A stretch of DNA of 64,000 nt from positions 62,001 to 126,000 of the forward strand of contig CAVTTK010000005.1 in NCBI GenBank assembly GCA_963737625.1. Direction: 5' to 3'. The DNA is from Bog-756 sp963737625. GTDB taxonomy: Bacteria; Actinomycetota; Acidimicrobiia; Acidimicrobiales; RAAP-2. Below the pieces are notes generated by a model, which was given only the letters and a program-made list of their open reading frames with translations, ran no database searches and was not told where the DNA came from. A program made the translations under genes and the position numbers. Each line of letters opens with the position of its first letter. Position 1 is the stretch's first letter. This document shows positions 17,590 through 27,126 of the stretch, one piece after another.

Positions 17590-18957
17590 CTACCCGGGGG
17601 TCGCTCCTTCGTCCTCGTCGCCCACCGGGGTGGCCCGCTCGACGACGCGTAGCCGGAGGAGGCCCATGGCGAACAGGAGCCACACCCCCAGCCGGACCTG
17701 GGCGAAGCTCTCGACCGTGTGTCGGGTGACCTCCTGGCTGTCCCCGTGCCACGCCACCAGCATCCCCGCCATCCCCACCACGCTCAGGACCGCCACCATG
17801 CGCCACGGCGCGGTCCGCCACGTATCCGTCACGATCCCCAGGTACAGCGCCACGGCGGCGAGCACGAGTAGCTCCAGCAGCGGCGGCCACAGCACCCGCG
17901 TCAGCGGCCAGGGCACCGGCTCGGCCGTCGGGGCGTAGAACGAGAGGTCGCCCTGGGCGAAGTTGAAGGCGCGTTCGGGGCGCTGCAGAGGTTCACTCAC
18001 CACGTACCAGGGATGGTTCACCAGCCAGAGCAGGTAGGTGTGGTCGCCGTCGGTCCGGAGCCACCGCTCGAACGGCCGGAAGGCCGGGTCATCGGGCGAG
18101 ACGTAGACCACCTTGGCCTGGCCGGCCGGGGCACGCGCGTCGGCGGCCAGGCGGTCGATGCGGTCGGCCTGGGGCATGCCGTGGGTGGCGAACCACGCCA
18201 CCCGGTCGGGGAAGGGGAACACCCGCACGAAGAGGACGTCGGCCGTGTCCGGGGTGGTGCGGTGCGAGGAGAGGGTTCCCCACTCGCACAGGACCGCCAC
18301 CGCCAGCAGGCTGAGCGCCAGCACCCCGGCCCGAAGGGCGCCACCCCGGTGGGTGACCACGACCCCGACGGCGTAGGCCCCGGCCACGAGGGCCAGGATC
18401 CCCACCGTCCATACCTGGGCGTCACGGGTCAGGGCGAATCCGAGACAGGCCACGGCTGTGGCCGCCACCCGGGGCCAGGTTGGTCGGCGGGCCACCCAGA
18501 TGAATCCGGCGAACACCAGGGCGAGCAGGCTCATGGACAGGGACTCGGACAGCTCGGACCGGTTCCACATGGCCACGGGCATGGTGGTGGCGAACCCCAA
18601 GACGAGGAAGGTGGCGGCGACCCGACGCCAGCCCGGCGCGGTCAGGCGCCCGACGGTCCAGGCCAGGGCGCCCCAGGCCACGGCGGCCACCAGGGCCTGG
18701 GTGGTCACCAGGGCCGTGGCCCCGCCCACCACTTTCAGGACCAGCGGCAGGAGGGGCGGTCGGGGACCGGCCCACAGCGCCCGGGACCACAGCGACCGGC
18801 GGGCCACAGCGGCATAGACGGCCGAGTCGTTCCACACGAGGGGCGGTCCCAGTCGGGCCTGGATGACCAGATAGACGGCGAAGACGCACCATCCCGCGGC
18901 GGCCACCGCCGACGCCGCCGTCACCCGGCCGGGTATCCGCCGCCACCCACCGCTCAT
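17590..18957 (-). CDS. polytopic membrane protein, glycosyltransferase-like
   Basis: A 455-residue integral membrane protein with about ten predicted helices and one larger outer loop (about residues 240-345). The N-terminal WNDSAVYAAVARRSLWSRAL, with an acidic residue soon after the first helix, and the helix pattern resemble GT-C type glycosyltransferases such as ArnT or PMT relatives. I cannot identify a certain catalytic motif. The start is the ATG at 18957 with a GAGG-like sequence upstream. It could act in surface glycan assembly, but this rests on architecture alone. Confidence 0.65.
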   Translation of the reverse strand: MSGGWRRIPGRVTAASAVAAAGWCVFAVYLVIQARLGPPLVWNDSAVYAAVARRSLWSRALWAGPRPPLLPLVLKVVGGATALVTTQALVAAVAWGALAWTVGRLTAPGWRRVAATFLVLGFATTMPVAMWNRSELSESLSMSLLALVFAGFIWVARRPTWPRVAATAVACLGFALTRDAQVWTVGILALVAGAYAVGVVVTHRGGALRAGVLALSLLAVAVLCEWGTLSSHRTTPDTADVLFVRVFPFPDRVAWFATHGMPQADRIDRLAADARAPAGQAKVVYVSPDDPAFRPFERWLRTDGDHTYLLWLVNHPWYVVSEPLQRPERAFNFAQGDLSFYAPTAEPVPWPLTRVLWPPLLELLVLAAVALYLGIVTDTWRTAPWRMVAVLSVVGMAGMLVAWHGDSQEVTRHTVESFAQVRLGVWLLFAMGLLRLRVVERATPVGDEDEGATPG

Positions 18958-19074
18958 CGCCTGCCTCGCTCTCGTGCGGCCACGGCACCGGGTCCTCGAC
19001 GGTGACGGTCGGGGGCAGGCTCCCAGCGCTCACCCCTGCTTCTGAGTGGAGCCGAGGTTAGCCAATCTCCAGCC

Positions 19075-20433
19075 TCATCCGGTGAGCGCGTCGAGCGCCG
19101 AGGAGAACAGTTCGCCGTGGCGGTCCACGTCGGCGACGGTGGTGTCGGGGCAGGTCAGGATCATGTTGTGGAAGGGGGTGATGAGTACGCCCCGGTTGCT
19201 CATGTAGAGGTGGAGGAACTCGTTGAGCTCGGTGTCCTCGGACCGGGCCGATTCGCTCCCGTTCACCGGGGCGGGGGCACAGAAGCGGTACTCCGACCGG
19301 GCCCCGAGGCGCGCTACCGACCAGGCCAGACCGTGGGCGGCGATGGCCTGCTCCACCTGGTCGGCCAGGCGCCGGGCCAGGTTCGACATGGCGGCGAAGG
19401 CCTCGGCGGTGAGCACGTGCTCCAACGTGGCCCGGGCCGCCGCCATGCTGAGGGCGTTGCCGGCCAGCGTTCCGCCCACTCCGCCCACGTCGACGATGTC
19501 GGCGTCGTCGTCACCGATGCGGGCCAGGAGCGACCCGGCCAGCTGCTCGCTGAGGCCGAAGGCACCGATGGGGATGCCCCCGGCGATGGCCTTGCCGATG
19601 GTGACGATGTCGGGCTCGAGGCCCCAGGCCCGGGTGGCTCCACCCGGGCCTGCCGAGAAGGTGTGGGTCTCGTCGATCATGAGCAGTGTGCCCGTCTCGT
19701 CGCACAGGGACCGGAGCCCGGCATGGAATCCCTCCTCAGGCAGGACGATCCCGATGTTGGTCAGGGCCGGTTCGGCCAGCACGGCGGCGATGCGCCCGGT
19801 GCGCAGCACCCGGGCGAGCGCATCGAGGTCGTTGAACTCGACCGCCACCGTGGTCACCGCGGGATCGACGGCCGGAGCGACGTTTCCCGGCCGGGACACT
19901 GTGGCGCCGTCCGGACCTGTCACCACGAAGGTCTCGTCCACGCTCCCGTGGTAGCAGTAGGAGAAGACCAGCACCTGGGGCCGGCCTGTGGCCAAGCGGG
20001 CCAGGCGGAGGGCCCACCGGTTGGCGTCCGTGGCGCTCAGGGCGAACGACCACTGGGCCATCCCGAATCTCCGGCTCAACTCGGCCGCCACCCACTCGGC
20101 GTCGGCGCTGGGGAGCATGGCGGTGATCCCTCCCAGGGTCTCGATCCGACGCCGCACGGCTTCGACCACGGGCCGGGGAGAGTGACCGGCCATGGCCCCG
20201 GTGTCCCCCAGGGCGAAATCCACGTACGTGTGCCCGTCGACGTCGGAGACCTGTGCCCCCTGGGCCCGGTCCAGGGCCAGCGGGAATCCGCCCGCCCAGT
20301 TGGCCATCCAGGTCATGGGCACTCCCGTGAACAGGTGGCCGGCGCCCGAGAACTGCTCCCATGAACGCGGATTGCGCGATCGGTGGAGTCGACGCTCCTC
20401 GCTCAACAGGGACGCCAGCCGGGCCCGGTCCAT
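19075..20433 (-). CDS. class III aminotransferase, glutamate-1-semialdehyde aminomutase-like
   Basis: A 452-residue PLP-dependent enzyme of fold type I. Recognisable parts are the entry segment SDVDGHTYVDFALGDTGAMA, LFSYCYHGSVDE-like sequence, LLMIDETHTFSAGPGGAT (the Asp contacting the PLP pyridine) and VTIGKAIAGGIPIGAFG with the Schiff-base Lys. It resembles glutamate-1-semialdehyde aminomutase but is not near other haem genes, so it may be a transaminase of another pathway. The ATG at 20433 is preceded by AAAGGA. Frames beginning further upstream cross an intergenic stretch. Confidence 0.88.
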   Translation of the reverse strand: MDRARLASLLSEERRLHRSRNPRSWEQFSGAGHLFTGVPMTWMANWAGGFPLALDRAQGAQVSDVDGHTYVDFALGDTGAMAGHSPRPVVEAVRRRIETLGGITAMLPSADAEWVAAELSRRFGMAQWSFALSATDANRWALRLARLATGRPQVLVFSYCYHGSVDETFVVTGPDGATVSRPGNVAPAVDPAVTTVAVEFNDLDALARVLRTGRIAAVLAEPALTNIGIVLPEEGFHAGLRSLCDETGTLLMIDETHTFSAGPGGATRAWGLEPDIVTIGKAIAGGIPIGAFGLSEQLAGSLLARIGDDDADIVDVGGVGGTLAGNALSMAAARATLEHVLTAEAFAAMSNLARRLADQVEQAIAAHGLAWSVARLGARSEYRFCAPAPVNGSESARSEDTELNEFLHLYMSNRGVLITPFHNMILTCPDTTVADVDRHGELFSSALDALTG

Positions 20434-20513
20434 GTGGTCCTTTCGGGGGGGTGGGCGGGTGCGACGACCGGGGCGTCGGGGGTCGGCTCGGACCGTGCTC
20501 CCCGGGAGACGGT

Positions 20514-21556
20514 CTACTCGTCCAGGTAGTAGCCGTTGGTGACGCCGTGCTTGTCGGGCAGGGACTCGACCAGTCGTCGGACGGCCCCGTAGTCGCCGGC
20601 CTTCCACGCCTCGGCGATGGTCCGGTCGGCCAGCTCGCGGTGGCGGGTGAAGTTCCACCACCGGGTCACGTCGCTGTCGTTGTAGCCCTTGTTGGCCAGG
20701 ACGATGTTGAGGCGGGTGGCCTCCCAGGCCACCTCGTCCGGGCTCATGTCACCAGAGGGTGGGACGACCGGCTGTACCCGCTGGGTATCCCGCTCCATCT
20801 CGTAGGCGATCTCGCGGTCCAGATCGCGTGAGACGTGGCCGCGGATGGTCTTGAGCGAACCGCCGGTGAGGGCCACCCGATCGGTCACCCTCCGTTCCCG
20901 CTCCGCTTCGAGGCTGCGGGACCACAGGCGCTGTGCGGTGGCGTCGACGTCGCCGGCCGTCACCCGGAGGCGGAGTCGGCGCTCGATACGTTCGGCCGTC
21001 CTCTGGGGCGTGGCCGCCGGTCCATCGCTGGTGCGGCGGCCACGGGCTTCGCGGTCGTCGGGATCGCCGACCCTCCGCTCACCCCGCCGCCGGTCGGGTA
21101 CCTCGCCCGGCGGGGCGGAACGGGCCGGTGAGCCGACCAACTCCGTGGCCAACGGGGCCGGTGCCGCCGCCGGGGGGGTGGGCAGCGTGGATTCCGCCCG
21201 GGCCGATGCCGGTGAGGCGTAGCTCTCGGGGGGAAGATGTCGCCTGTCGTCCCGGCGATGGCGGCCCCCAGGTACGCCGCGCTCCACTCGCTCTCTCCCA
21301 CGGCCACCGACGGGGCGCCGGTGGCCGTCAGTCGGGCGACGGGTACGTCGAGGCACGCCGCCACCACGATGGCCTCGGTGAACCCGAGCCGCCGGTTGGT
21401 CGTCTCCACCTGGGCCACCGTCTCACGTGTCCAGGCGATACCCCGAAGCAGCATCTCGTCGGCCAGGGCCTGCTGCGTGAGGTTGGCCTTGGACCTGAGG
21501 GCGGCGACGTTGCGCCGGACGATGTCCTCGATGCCTTTGGTGGGGTCGCCGTTCAT
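20514..21556 (-). pseudogene. Xre-type HTH protein with long C-terminal domain, frameshifted in a G6 tract
   Basis: The first frame, from the ATG at 21556, encodes an Xre-like helix-turn-helix domain (VRRNVAALRSKANLTQQALA, then RETVAQVETTNRRLGF). It continues to GTTGDIFPP and then loses sense. The second frame picks up at PPESYASPASARAES and runs to 20514 with a charged helical domain ending KHGVTNGYYLDE. The switch is in a run of six G on the plus strand (21228-21233), and one more G would restore a single protein of about 347 residues. This may be a pseudogene, a phase-variable tract or a homopolymer error. An alternative start is the ATG at 21601. Confidence 0.7.
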
Positions 21557-21601
21557 GCGCCTATCGTAGCTCCGCTTTGTTAGAAATTTGAACATATCCA
21601 T

Positions 21602-21995
21602 CCACCCCTGTCGGAATGTTCACTGCTACGACCTGCGATTTAGATCCCAGTCAGGGCGACCCGCCACGATGAAACTCTGAACAATTCCTGACGTGGCGGT
21701 GGCAGAGGGGGCTGGATCCGGACAGGCACCGGATCGGCTGACCTGGGCGACCGGGCCTCACGGAGGGGCAGGCGGTGGTCGGGGGCCTGGTCCGGCCAGT
21801 CGGGGTCGGAGGGCCATGTCCTGGCCCGATCCCGCCCTCCGGCTCGCGGGGTGAGCGGCGGCGCTTCCACTGGCCCCATGATGACCGGTGGGCCCCGGGA
21901 ACAGGGGGACCCCAGGGTCGACGTCGGTCACCAGGCACGTCGGCCTCGGCGTTTCTCGCAATTCCCACTACAGCTTGGGCGCCCGCATTCCGATC
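21602..21995. other. intergenic region, no supported gene
   Basis: 394 bp of GC-rich sequence between divergent units. Several short frames exist, all low-complexity Pro/Arg/Gly, and I believe none. No terminator or promoter stands out. Confidence 0.5.
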
Positions 21996-22283
21996 ATGGG
22001 GGGGAGGGTTACGAAACAAAAAGGGGCAGGAAAGACTTTGACGATCGACCCGTTTCATGTGCACAGGATCAGCGAGTGGTCAGACGCCGACTTCGATCTC
22101 GACGACCTGGAGTTGCCCGCCGCACCCCAGTGGAACCGCTGTGGCGCCGTGCACTGCATCGACCGGGGACCGTGGATCGGGACCCTGGTCTGCTGCATCA
22201 GGCGCAGCGGCCATGAGGACGGTCACTCCATGTCGCTGGGCGATGAAGGGGCTCCCGACTACTGGCGCGAGACCTGGCTGTAG
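21996..22283 (+). CDS. small hypothetical protein
   Basis: A protein of up to 95 residues with WSDADFDLDDLELP, RCGAVHCIDRG and LVCCIRRSGHEDGHSM. These give four Cys and three His in the last 50 residues and suggest metal binding. I do not recognise the family. The start is either the ATG at 21996 or a TTG at 22038 that has AGG about 8 bp upstream, giving 81 residues. Its end overlaps the convergent glucosidase gene by 25 bp. Confidence 0.5.
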   Translation: MGGRVTKQKGAGKTLTIDPFHVHRISEWSDADFDLDDLELPAAPQWNRCGAVHCIDRGPWIGTLVCCIRRSGHEDGHSMSLGDEGAPDYWRETWL

Positions 22284-23914
22284 TCGGCCCGTCCCACGGG
22301 GCCCAGTACCACCGCCTGATCGCCCCGCAGGCTTCCCGACAGGGGCCGCCCCTCGTCGATGCCATCACTGGCCACCGCCACCGACCGGTCGTCCAGGACG
22401 CCGCGGTCCGAACCGACCAGCTCCACGGCACCACCGGTGAGATTGATGGCCACCACGTACGATTCGTCCCCGGCGCGACGTTCGTAGCCCAGTACACCGT
22501 CGGCCAGATCGAGCATGGTCAGCGCTCCGAGCGAGAGGGCGCGGCTGGTGTGGCGGAGACCGATGAGCCGGCGGTACAGGTACAGGACGGAGGAGCTGTC
22601 CGCTTCCTGGTCGAGCCGGTTCCGCCGGTCGGACTCAGGAGGGAAGGGCAACCACACGTCGGCACCGCCCACCGTGGGCCAGCCGTGGTCGGGTGAACCG
22701 TCCCACGGCACCGGGGACCGGCAGCCGTCCCGTCCCCCGGGGTCGACCCGGCGCTCGGGCGGTACGACCCCGTCGAGCAAGCCGAGCTCCTCGCCCTGGT
22801 AGAGGAACGGGGTGCCCCGCAGGGTGAGGAGCAGCACCGCCGCGGCCCGGGCCCGGGCCTCACTGCGTCGTGCGGAGGTGTCCTGGTCCTCGCCCCGCCT
22901 GGCGCCGGCCCGGTCGTAGCGGGTCCGGTGGCGGGGGTTGTCGTGGTTGGACAGGACCCAGGTGGGCCAGGCGTCGAGGGGCTCCAGCGCCGCCGCCGCC
23001 TCTTCGATGCACTGGGTCCACGCGCCCTGTTCCCACCGGGCGAACAGGGGCGGGAAGTTGAAGGCCAGGTGGAGCTCGTCCCCCTGGCCGTAGTAGGCGG
23101 CCACCGCTTCGGTGGACAGGAGGTAGACCTCGCCCACGATGACCCGGTCGTCGGGGTAGCTGTCGAGGAGCTGGCGGATGGCCCGCAGCCGCCGGTGGGT
23201 CACCGCCACGTCGTTGAGTGCGCTGTGGGGGATGCCGGCCACGTCCGGGGGGTCGTCGGGGAGATCCGGGTCCTTGCCGATGCAGTGGATGACGTCGGCC
23301 CGGACGCCGTCCACGCCGCGGTCGAGCCAGAAGCGGAGCACGTCGTGCATGGCCTGCTCGACCGCCGGCTGGTCCCAGTTGAGATCGGGTTGGCCCGGGT
23401 CGAAGAGGTGCAGATACCACTGTCCCGACGCGGCATCCAGGGTCCAGGCCGGTGCGGTGAGGTCGAAGGACGATACCCAGTTGTTGGGTGGGGCACCGTC
23501 GGGCGTGGCGTCGCGCCATACGTACCAGTCCCGGTGGTCATGGTCCCGGCCCACCGTCGCATCGAGAAACCAGGGGTGCTGGTCGGAGGTGTGGTTGGGG
23601 ACCCAGTCGATGATCACCTTGAGCCCGAGGGCATGGGCCTCCGCCACCAGCAGGTCGAACTCCTCCAGGGTGCCGAAGAGCGGATCGACGTCGCAGTAGT
23701 CGCTGACGTCGTAGCCGAAGTCGACCATCGGGGAGCGGTAGAAGGGCGAGATCCACAGGGCATCGACGCCCAGCCACGCCAGGTCGGCCAGATGGGACCG
23801 GATGCCGCCCAGGTCACCGACCCCGTCCCCGTTGGAGTCGGCGAACGACCGCGGGTAGATCTGGTAGAAGACCGACGTCTTCCACCACGGATGGACCGTA
23901 TCGGCGATGGCCAT
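22259..23914 (-). CDS. GH13 alpha-glucosidase / oligo-1,6-glucosidase
   Basis: A 551-residue glycoside hydrolase of family 13. The N-terminal QIYPRSFADSNGDGVGDLGG carries the QIYPRSF signature and a calcium-site-like DSNGDGVGD. The (beta/alpha)8 barrel has WVPNHTSD, the nucleophile Asp207 in GVDGVRADVIH, the acid/base Glu262 in VIVGEVYLL, and the transition-state Asp325 in VLSNHDNPRH. A C-terminal beta domain follows from about residue 460. It should release glucose from short alpha-glucosides in the cytoplasm, as there is no signal peptide. No sugar transporter lies nearby. Confidence 0.93.
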   Translation of the reverse strand: MAIADTVHPWWKTSVFYQIYPRSFADSNGDGVGDLGGIRSHLADLAWLGVDALWISPFYRSPMVDFGYDVSDYCDVDPLFGTLEEFDLLVAEAHALGLKVIIDWVPNHTSDQHPWFLDATVGRDHDHRDWYVWRDATPDGAPPNNWVSSFDLTAPAWTLDAASGQWYLHLFDPGQPDLNWDQPAVEQAMHDVLRFWLDRGVDGVRADVIHCIGKDPDLPDDPPDVAGIPHSALNDVAVTHRRLRAIRQLLDSYPDDRVIVGEVYLLSTEAVAAYYGQGDELHLAFNFPPLFARWEQGAWTQCIEEAAAALEPLDAWPTWVLSNHDNPRHRTRYDRAGARRGEDQDTSARRSEARARAAAVLLLTLRGTPFLYQGEELGLLDGVVPPERRVDPGGRDGCRSPVPWDGSPDHGWPTVGGADVWLPFPPESDRRNRLDQEADSSSVLYLYRRLIGLRHTSRALSLGALTMLDLADGVLGYERRAGDESYVVAINLTGGAVELVGSDRGVLDDRSVAVASDGIDEGRPLSGSLRGDQAVVLGPVGRADYSQVSRQ

Positions 23915-24042
23915 CGCCGGGACCCTACCAACCCCGGCACCATCCGGCCTCCAGGTTCGGGGTCGCCTGGTTACAGTTTCGGTCCCTTCCTGCCGAAGAA
24001 TCCACTAGCTGATGGCCCGACGACGAACGAGGTACGACCGCC

Positions 24043-24339
24043 ATGGTGGATAGGCGAATGGCAGAGGACAGCTCATATCTGGCCGACGGACTGGCCGGGA
24101 GCACCCCCCCCGAGGTGTTCGCCACCGGCCGGGTGTGCATCGCCGAGGACTGCACCGTGAAGCTGTCCCGGTACAACAGCACCGAGTGGTGTGCCCTCCA
24201 CGAGAGCCCGGCCTCCACCCAGCGCCCCTACGACACCTCCACCAGGCAACGCCGGAGGACCCGCCGGAGCACGCCCCGCAAGGAGAAGGCCACCGGGCAG
24301 ACTCAGCCGGGCAAGTCGAATCGCCAGACCGCGGCCTGA
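24043..24339 (+). CDS. small Cys/His protein with basic tail
   Basis: A 98-residue protein. The central part has Cys at CIAEDC followed by WCALH about 15 residues later, a pattern (CxxxxC...CxxH) suited to a single zinc. The C-terminal 40 residues are strongly basic (RQRRRTRRSTPRKEK), suggesting nucleic-acid binding. I recall similar small proteins in actinobacteria but no function. The start may be the ATG at 24043 or the internal ATG at 24058. Confidence 0.65.
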   Translation: MVDRRMAEDSSYLADGLAGSTPPEVFATGRVCIAEDCTVKLSRYNSTEWCALHESPASTQRPYDTSTRQRRRTRRSTPRKEKATGQTQPGKSNRQTAA

Positions 24340-24458
24340 CTCGATCGCCGGGCCGTCCGACTGGCCTCCCTTCCCGACGACTGCCGGACCGGTCCCGCTG
24401 GTCCCTCCGGTGACGCCGTCGGTACACTGCGGCCATCGCCGAGCAGAACGGGGACGTC

Positions 24459-25220
24459 ATGGCGCGTCGACTCGAAGGAACAGTGGCTCTGGTCACCGGG
24501 GCATCCAGTGGCATCGGAGAGGCCACGGCCGTGGCCCTGGCCGCCGAAGGGGCCACCGTGGCTATCGCCGCCCGACGTCGTGACCGCCTGGAGCTGGTCG
24601 TCGAGCGGATCGGCAACGATGCCGACGTGCTGGTCATCGAGACCGACATCACCGACGAGGCCGCGGCGCGGGCCATGGTGGAGGCCACGGTCACGGAGTT
24701 CGGGCGTCTGGACACGGTCGTCAACAACGCCGGGGTGATGCTGCTCGGGCCCATCGTCGACGCACCGGTGGAGGAGTGGCGTCGGATGGTCGAGCTCAAT
24801 GTGCTCGGTCTGCTGTACACCACGCACGCCGCCCTTCCCCACCTGCTGGCCGCGGCCGACCAGGAGCCCCGGCGGGTGGCGGACGTGGTCAACGTGAGTT
24901 CGGTGGCCGGGCGTGCCGCCCGCGTCGGGAGCGGGGTCTACAACGCCACCAAGTTCGGTGTGGGGGCGTTCTCCGAGTCCCTCCGTCAGGAGGTCACCCG
25001 GCGCCACGTGAGGGTGAGCCTCATCGAGCCCGGCGCCACGAGGACCGAGCTGGCCAGCCACAACCGCCCCGAGGTCCTGCAGAACATCTCCAACACGTTC
25101 GGCCAGACGGAGATCATGGCCGCCGAGGACATCGCCGAGGCCATCGTGTTCACCGTGAGCCGTCCGCGGCACGTCACCGTCAACGAGGTACTGATCCGAC
25201 CCACCGAGCAGGAACGCTGA
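24459..25220 (+). CDS. short-chain dehydrogenase/reductase
   Basis: A 253-residue classical SDR. The NAD(P)-binding motif is VTGASSGIGEATAVALA (TGxxxGxG). NNAGVM, VVNVSSVAG with the catalytic Ser, and VYNATKFGV with the YxxxK pair follow. IEPGATRTEL supports family membership. It begins an operon with two double-hotdog genes; the next gene starts at the base after the stop codon. This points to an acyl-CoA or related fatty substrate, which is inferred from context. TACACT at 24423-24428 could be a -10 element. Confidence 0.9.
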   Translation: MARRLEGTVALVTGASSGIGEATAVALAAEGATVAIAARRRDRLELVVERIGNDADVLVIETDITDEAAARAMVEATVTEFGRLDTVVNNAGVMLLGPIVDAPVEEWRRMVELNVLGLLYTTHAALPHLLAAADQEPRRVADVVNVSSVAGRAARVGSGVYNATKFGVGAFSESLRQEVTRRHVRVSLIEPGATRTELASHNRPEVLQNISNTFGQTEIMAAEDIAEAIVFTVSRPRHVTVNEVLIRPTEQER

Positions 25221-26153
25221 GTGGCCATCGGGGGCTATCCACCGGCCACCCACTACCTCGGCGACCTCGGCTTCACCTCCGAGGTGCTCTCCGACACCAG
25301 CGCCAAGGGCCGGACCAGGGTGGGCCCCCACGTCTCGGGGGCCGACGGTGGTGCCCGGGCCGGAGTCGTCGCCACGCTGGTCGACGTGGTCGGCGGGCTC
25401 TTGGGCGTGCGGATACTGCGTCCGGACTGGATGGCCACCGCTGATCTGACCGTCCAACTGGTCCGACCGGCCACCGGTCCCTTCATCGAGGCCCGGGTGG
25501 AGCTCGTGCGGCGGGGTCGCTCCACGATGGTCCTGGAGGCCCTGGTGGTCAACGTGACCGAGGAGGGGAACGAGGTGCCCGGCCGGGGAGGGACCTCCGA
25601 GCCGGTGGCCTGGTGCACGACGACGTTCGCCATCCTGGCAGGGGGCAACCGGACGGCGACCCAGGAGCTGCCCTTCGACCTGCCCACCCGGATGCAGATC
25701 GGCGGGCCGGGCCTCCAACGCTCCCTGGTGGACACCCTGGACATCACGGTGGTCGATGCCGGCGCCGGACGGGTGTCCCTGCCCGTTGGCCCCTACCTGC
25801 ACAATTCGATCGGGGCCGTCCAAGGTGGAGCGATGGCCCTGTTGGGTGACCTGGCCGCCACCGAGGCCCTGGGGGCCGTCCCCGGACTCGAAGGGGCGGC
25901 GATGGTCGTCACTGACCTGCAGGTGGCCTATCTCACCCTCGGCCGGGTCGGACCCATCGTCACCCGGGCCAGCGTGCTCGATCGGGGAAGTCCCCCGGCG
26001 AGGGGAGCCTCCGGTGACCAGAGGGGCGCCAGCGCCGTGGTCGAGCTGACCGACGCCGGCGCCGGCGACCGGCTCACCACGGTGATCAACGCCCGCGCCA
26101 TGCCGGCCGCCGCCTTCGTGCCCGGGGCGCAGACCGTATCGGCGGCGATGTGA
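25221..26153 (+). CDS. double-hotdog acyl-CoA thioesterase-like protein
   Basis: A 310-residue protein with two hotdog folds in tandem. The N-terminal copy runs from about residue 45 (GGARAGVVATLVDVVGGLLG) and the C-terminal copy from about 190 (NSIGAVQGGAMALLGDLAAT, the PaaI-type helix). The spacing matches PaaI-like thioesterases, which cleave acyl-CoA or aromatic acyl-CoA thioesters. The GTG start directly follows the SDR stop, and the end overlaps the next gene by 4 bp. Two hotdog domains in one chain can form the pseudo-dimer that other members make from two chains. Confidence 0.8.
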   Translation: MAIGGYPPATHYLGDLGFTSEVLSDTSAKGRTRVGPHVSGADGGARAGVVATLVDVVGGLLGVRILRPDWMATADLTVQLVRPATGPFIEARVELVRRGRSTMVLEALVVNVTEEGNEVPGRGGTSEPVAWCTTTFAILAGGNRTATQELPFDLPTRMQIGGPGLQRSLVDTLDITVVDAGAGRVSLPVGPYLHNSIGAVQGGAMALLGDLAATEALGAVPGLEGAAMVVTDLQVAYLTLGRVGPIVTRASVLDRGSPPARGASGDQRGASAVVELTDAGAGDRLTTVINARAMPAAAFVPGAQTVSAAM

Positions 26154-27034
26154 GCGGGTTCGTGCCCTCCGGGCCGGTGGATCTCCGTCACTACATGAAC
26201 GACTACTTCCGCTTGGAGCGCTGGGAGATCCCGCCGGCCGACGGCGACGAAGGATTCTCGGAGTTCGGTGGCCGGATGCCCCTCGATGACCACCATCGGG
26301 GGGCCGGCGGTGGGATGCGCATGGGGGCCCTGCTCACCAACCTCGACTCGGTGGGAGGATTCCTGGCCGGGCTCTCGGTCCTGCCCCGATGGATCGTCAC
26401 CACCAGCCTGATGGCCACGGTGACCCGCCTCGACCACCAGGGGCCGCTCCGCGTGCGGGGACGGGTCCTGCGGCGGGGACGGAACTCGGTGGTGGCCGGT
26501 CTCCAGGTGGTGGACGAGGGCGACGACGACCGGCTCGTCGCCGCCTCCACCGGCAGCTTCGCCGTGCTCGATCCGGGCGACATGACCCTGGAGTTCACGC
26601 GTCCGGCCGTCGTGCCCATGCCACCCCCCATGGCGGCCACCCCGTTCCCCGAGGAGTTCTTCCACATCGAGCCGGGCAGGGGGACGACGACCCGGCTCCA
26701 CCTGGCCGATCATCTACGCAACCCGTGGGGCATCCTGCACGGAGGGGCCACGGCCGTTCTGGTCGACGTGGCTGCCTGCCGGGCGGCGGAAGCGATGGGA
26801 GCCGGTGAGGCCCCCGGCTTCCATCGGGCAGCCGGGGGGCCGGTCCCCGGGGGTCTGGCCGCCGCCGACACCGTGCTGCACTATCTCCGGCCGGTCCGGG
26901 TCGGCCCCGTGGAGGCCCGCTGCCGGGTGGTCGGAGGCCCACCGGGCCGCGTGCTCGTGCGCGTGGCCGTCCACGACCTGGGTGCCGACGACCGGCTGGT
27001 CTCCCTGGGGTCGGTCGTGGTGCTGACCGTCTGA
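26150..27034 (+). CDS. second double-hotdog thioesterase-like protein
   Basis: A 294-residue paralogue of the preceding gene product, starting at the GTG inside the 4-bp GTGA overlap. The N-terminal hotdog has GGGMRMGALLTNLDSVGGFL and the C-terminal one has NPWGILHGGATAVLVDVAAC (the HGG motif typical of PaaI-type active sites). The tandem pair behind an SDR suggests a dedicated pathway for one acyl substrate class, possibly in branched or cyclic lipid breakdown. Substrate and true activity are unknown. Confidence 0.8.
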   Translation: MSGFVPSGPVDLRHYMNDYFRLERWEIPPADGDEGFSEFGGRMPLDDHHRGAGGGMRMGALLTNLDSVGGFLAGLSVLPRWIVTTSLMATVTRLDHQGPLRVRGRVLRRGRNSVVAGLQVVDEGDDDRLVAASTGSFAVLDPGDMTLEFTRPAVVPMPPPMAATPFPEEFFHIEPGRGTTTRLHLADHLRNPWGILHGGATAVLVDVAACRAAEAMGAGEAPGFHRAAGGPVPGGLAAADTVLHYLRPVRVGPVEARCRVVGGPPGRVLVRVAVHDLGADDRLVSLGSVVVLTV

Positions 27035-27059
27035 GCAGCGGAGACGGGCTGGAACAGGG

Positions 27060-27090
27060 TTGACATACCGCTCGAATTAGGCTTACCTAA
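27060..27090 (+). promoter_or_regulatory. FTR1 promoter with IdeR/DtxR-type iron box
   Basis: A -35-like TTGACA lies at 27060-27065, and the imperfect palindrome TTAGGCTTACCTAA at 27077-27090 matches the actinobacterial iron box. A DtxR/IdeR-type repressor with iron bound would block transcription here, so the downstream permease should be expressed when iron is scarce. The -10 element is not clear. Confidence 0.75.
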
Positions 27091-27126
27091 CATTTGAACT
27101 ATGTGTGAGTCCGCCGCGGCATCCCG

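Noticed and set aside
16040..17890. 616-codon minus-strand open frame antisense to the Ig/FN3 repeat protein
   Set aside because: It reads as Gly/Arg/His-rich low-complexity sequence opposite a clear gene with signal peptide and domains. Such antisense frames are common in high-GC DNA.
19117..20364. 415-codon plus-strand frame opposite the aminotransferase gene
   Set aside because: The composition is Gly/His/Pro-rich with no motifs, and the opposite strand encodes a complete PLP enzyme.
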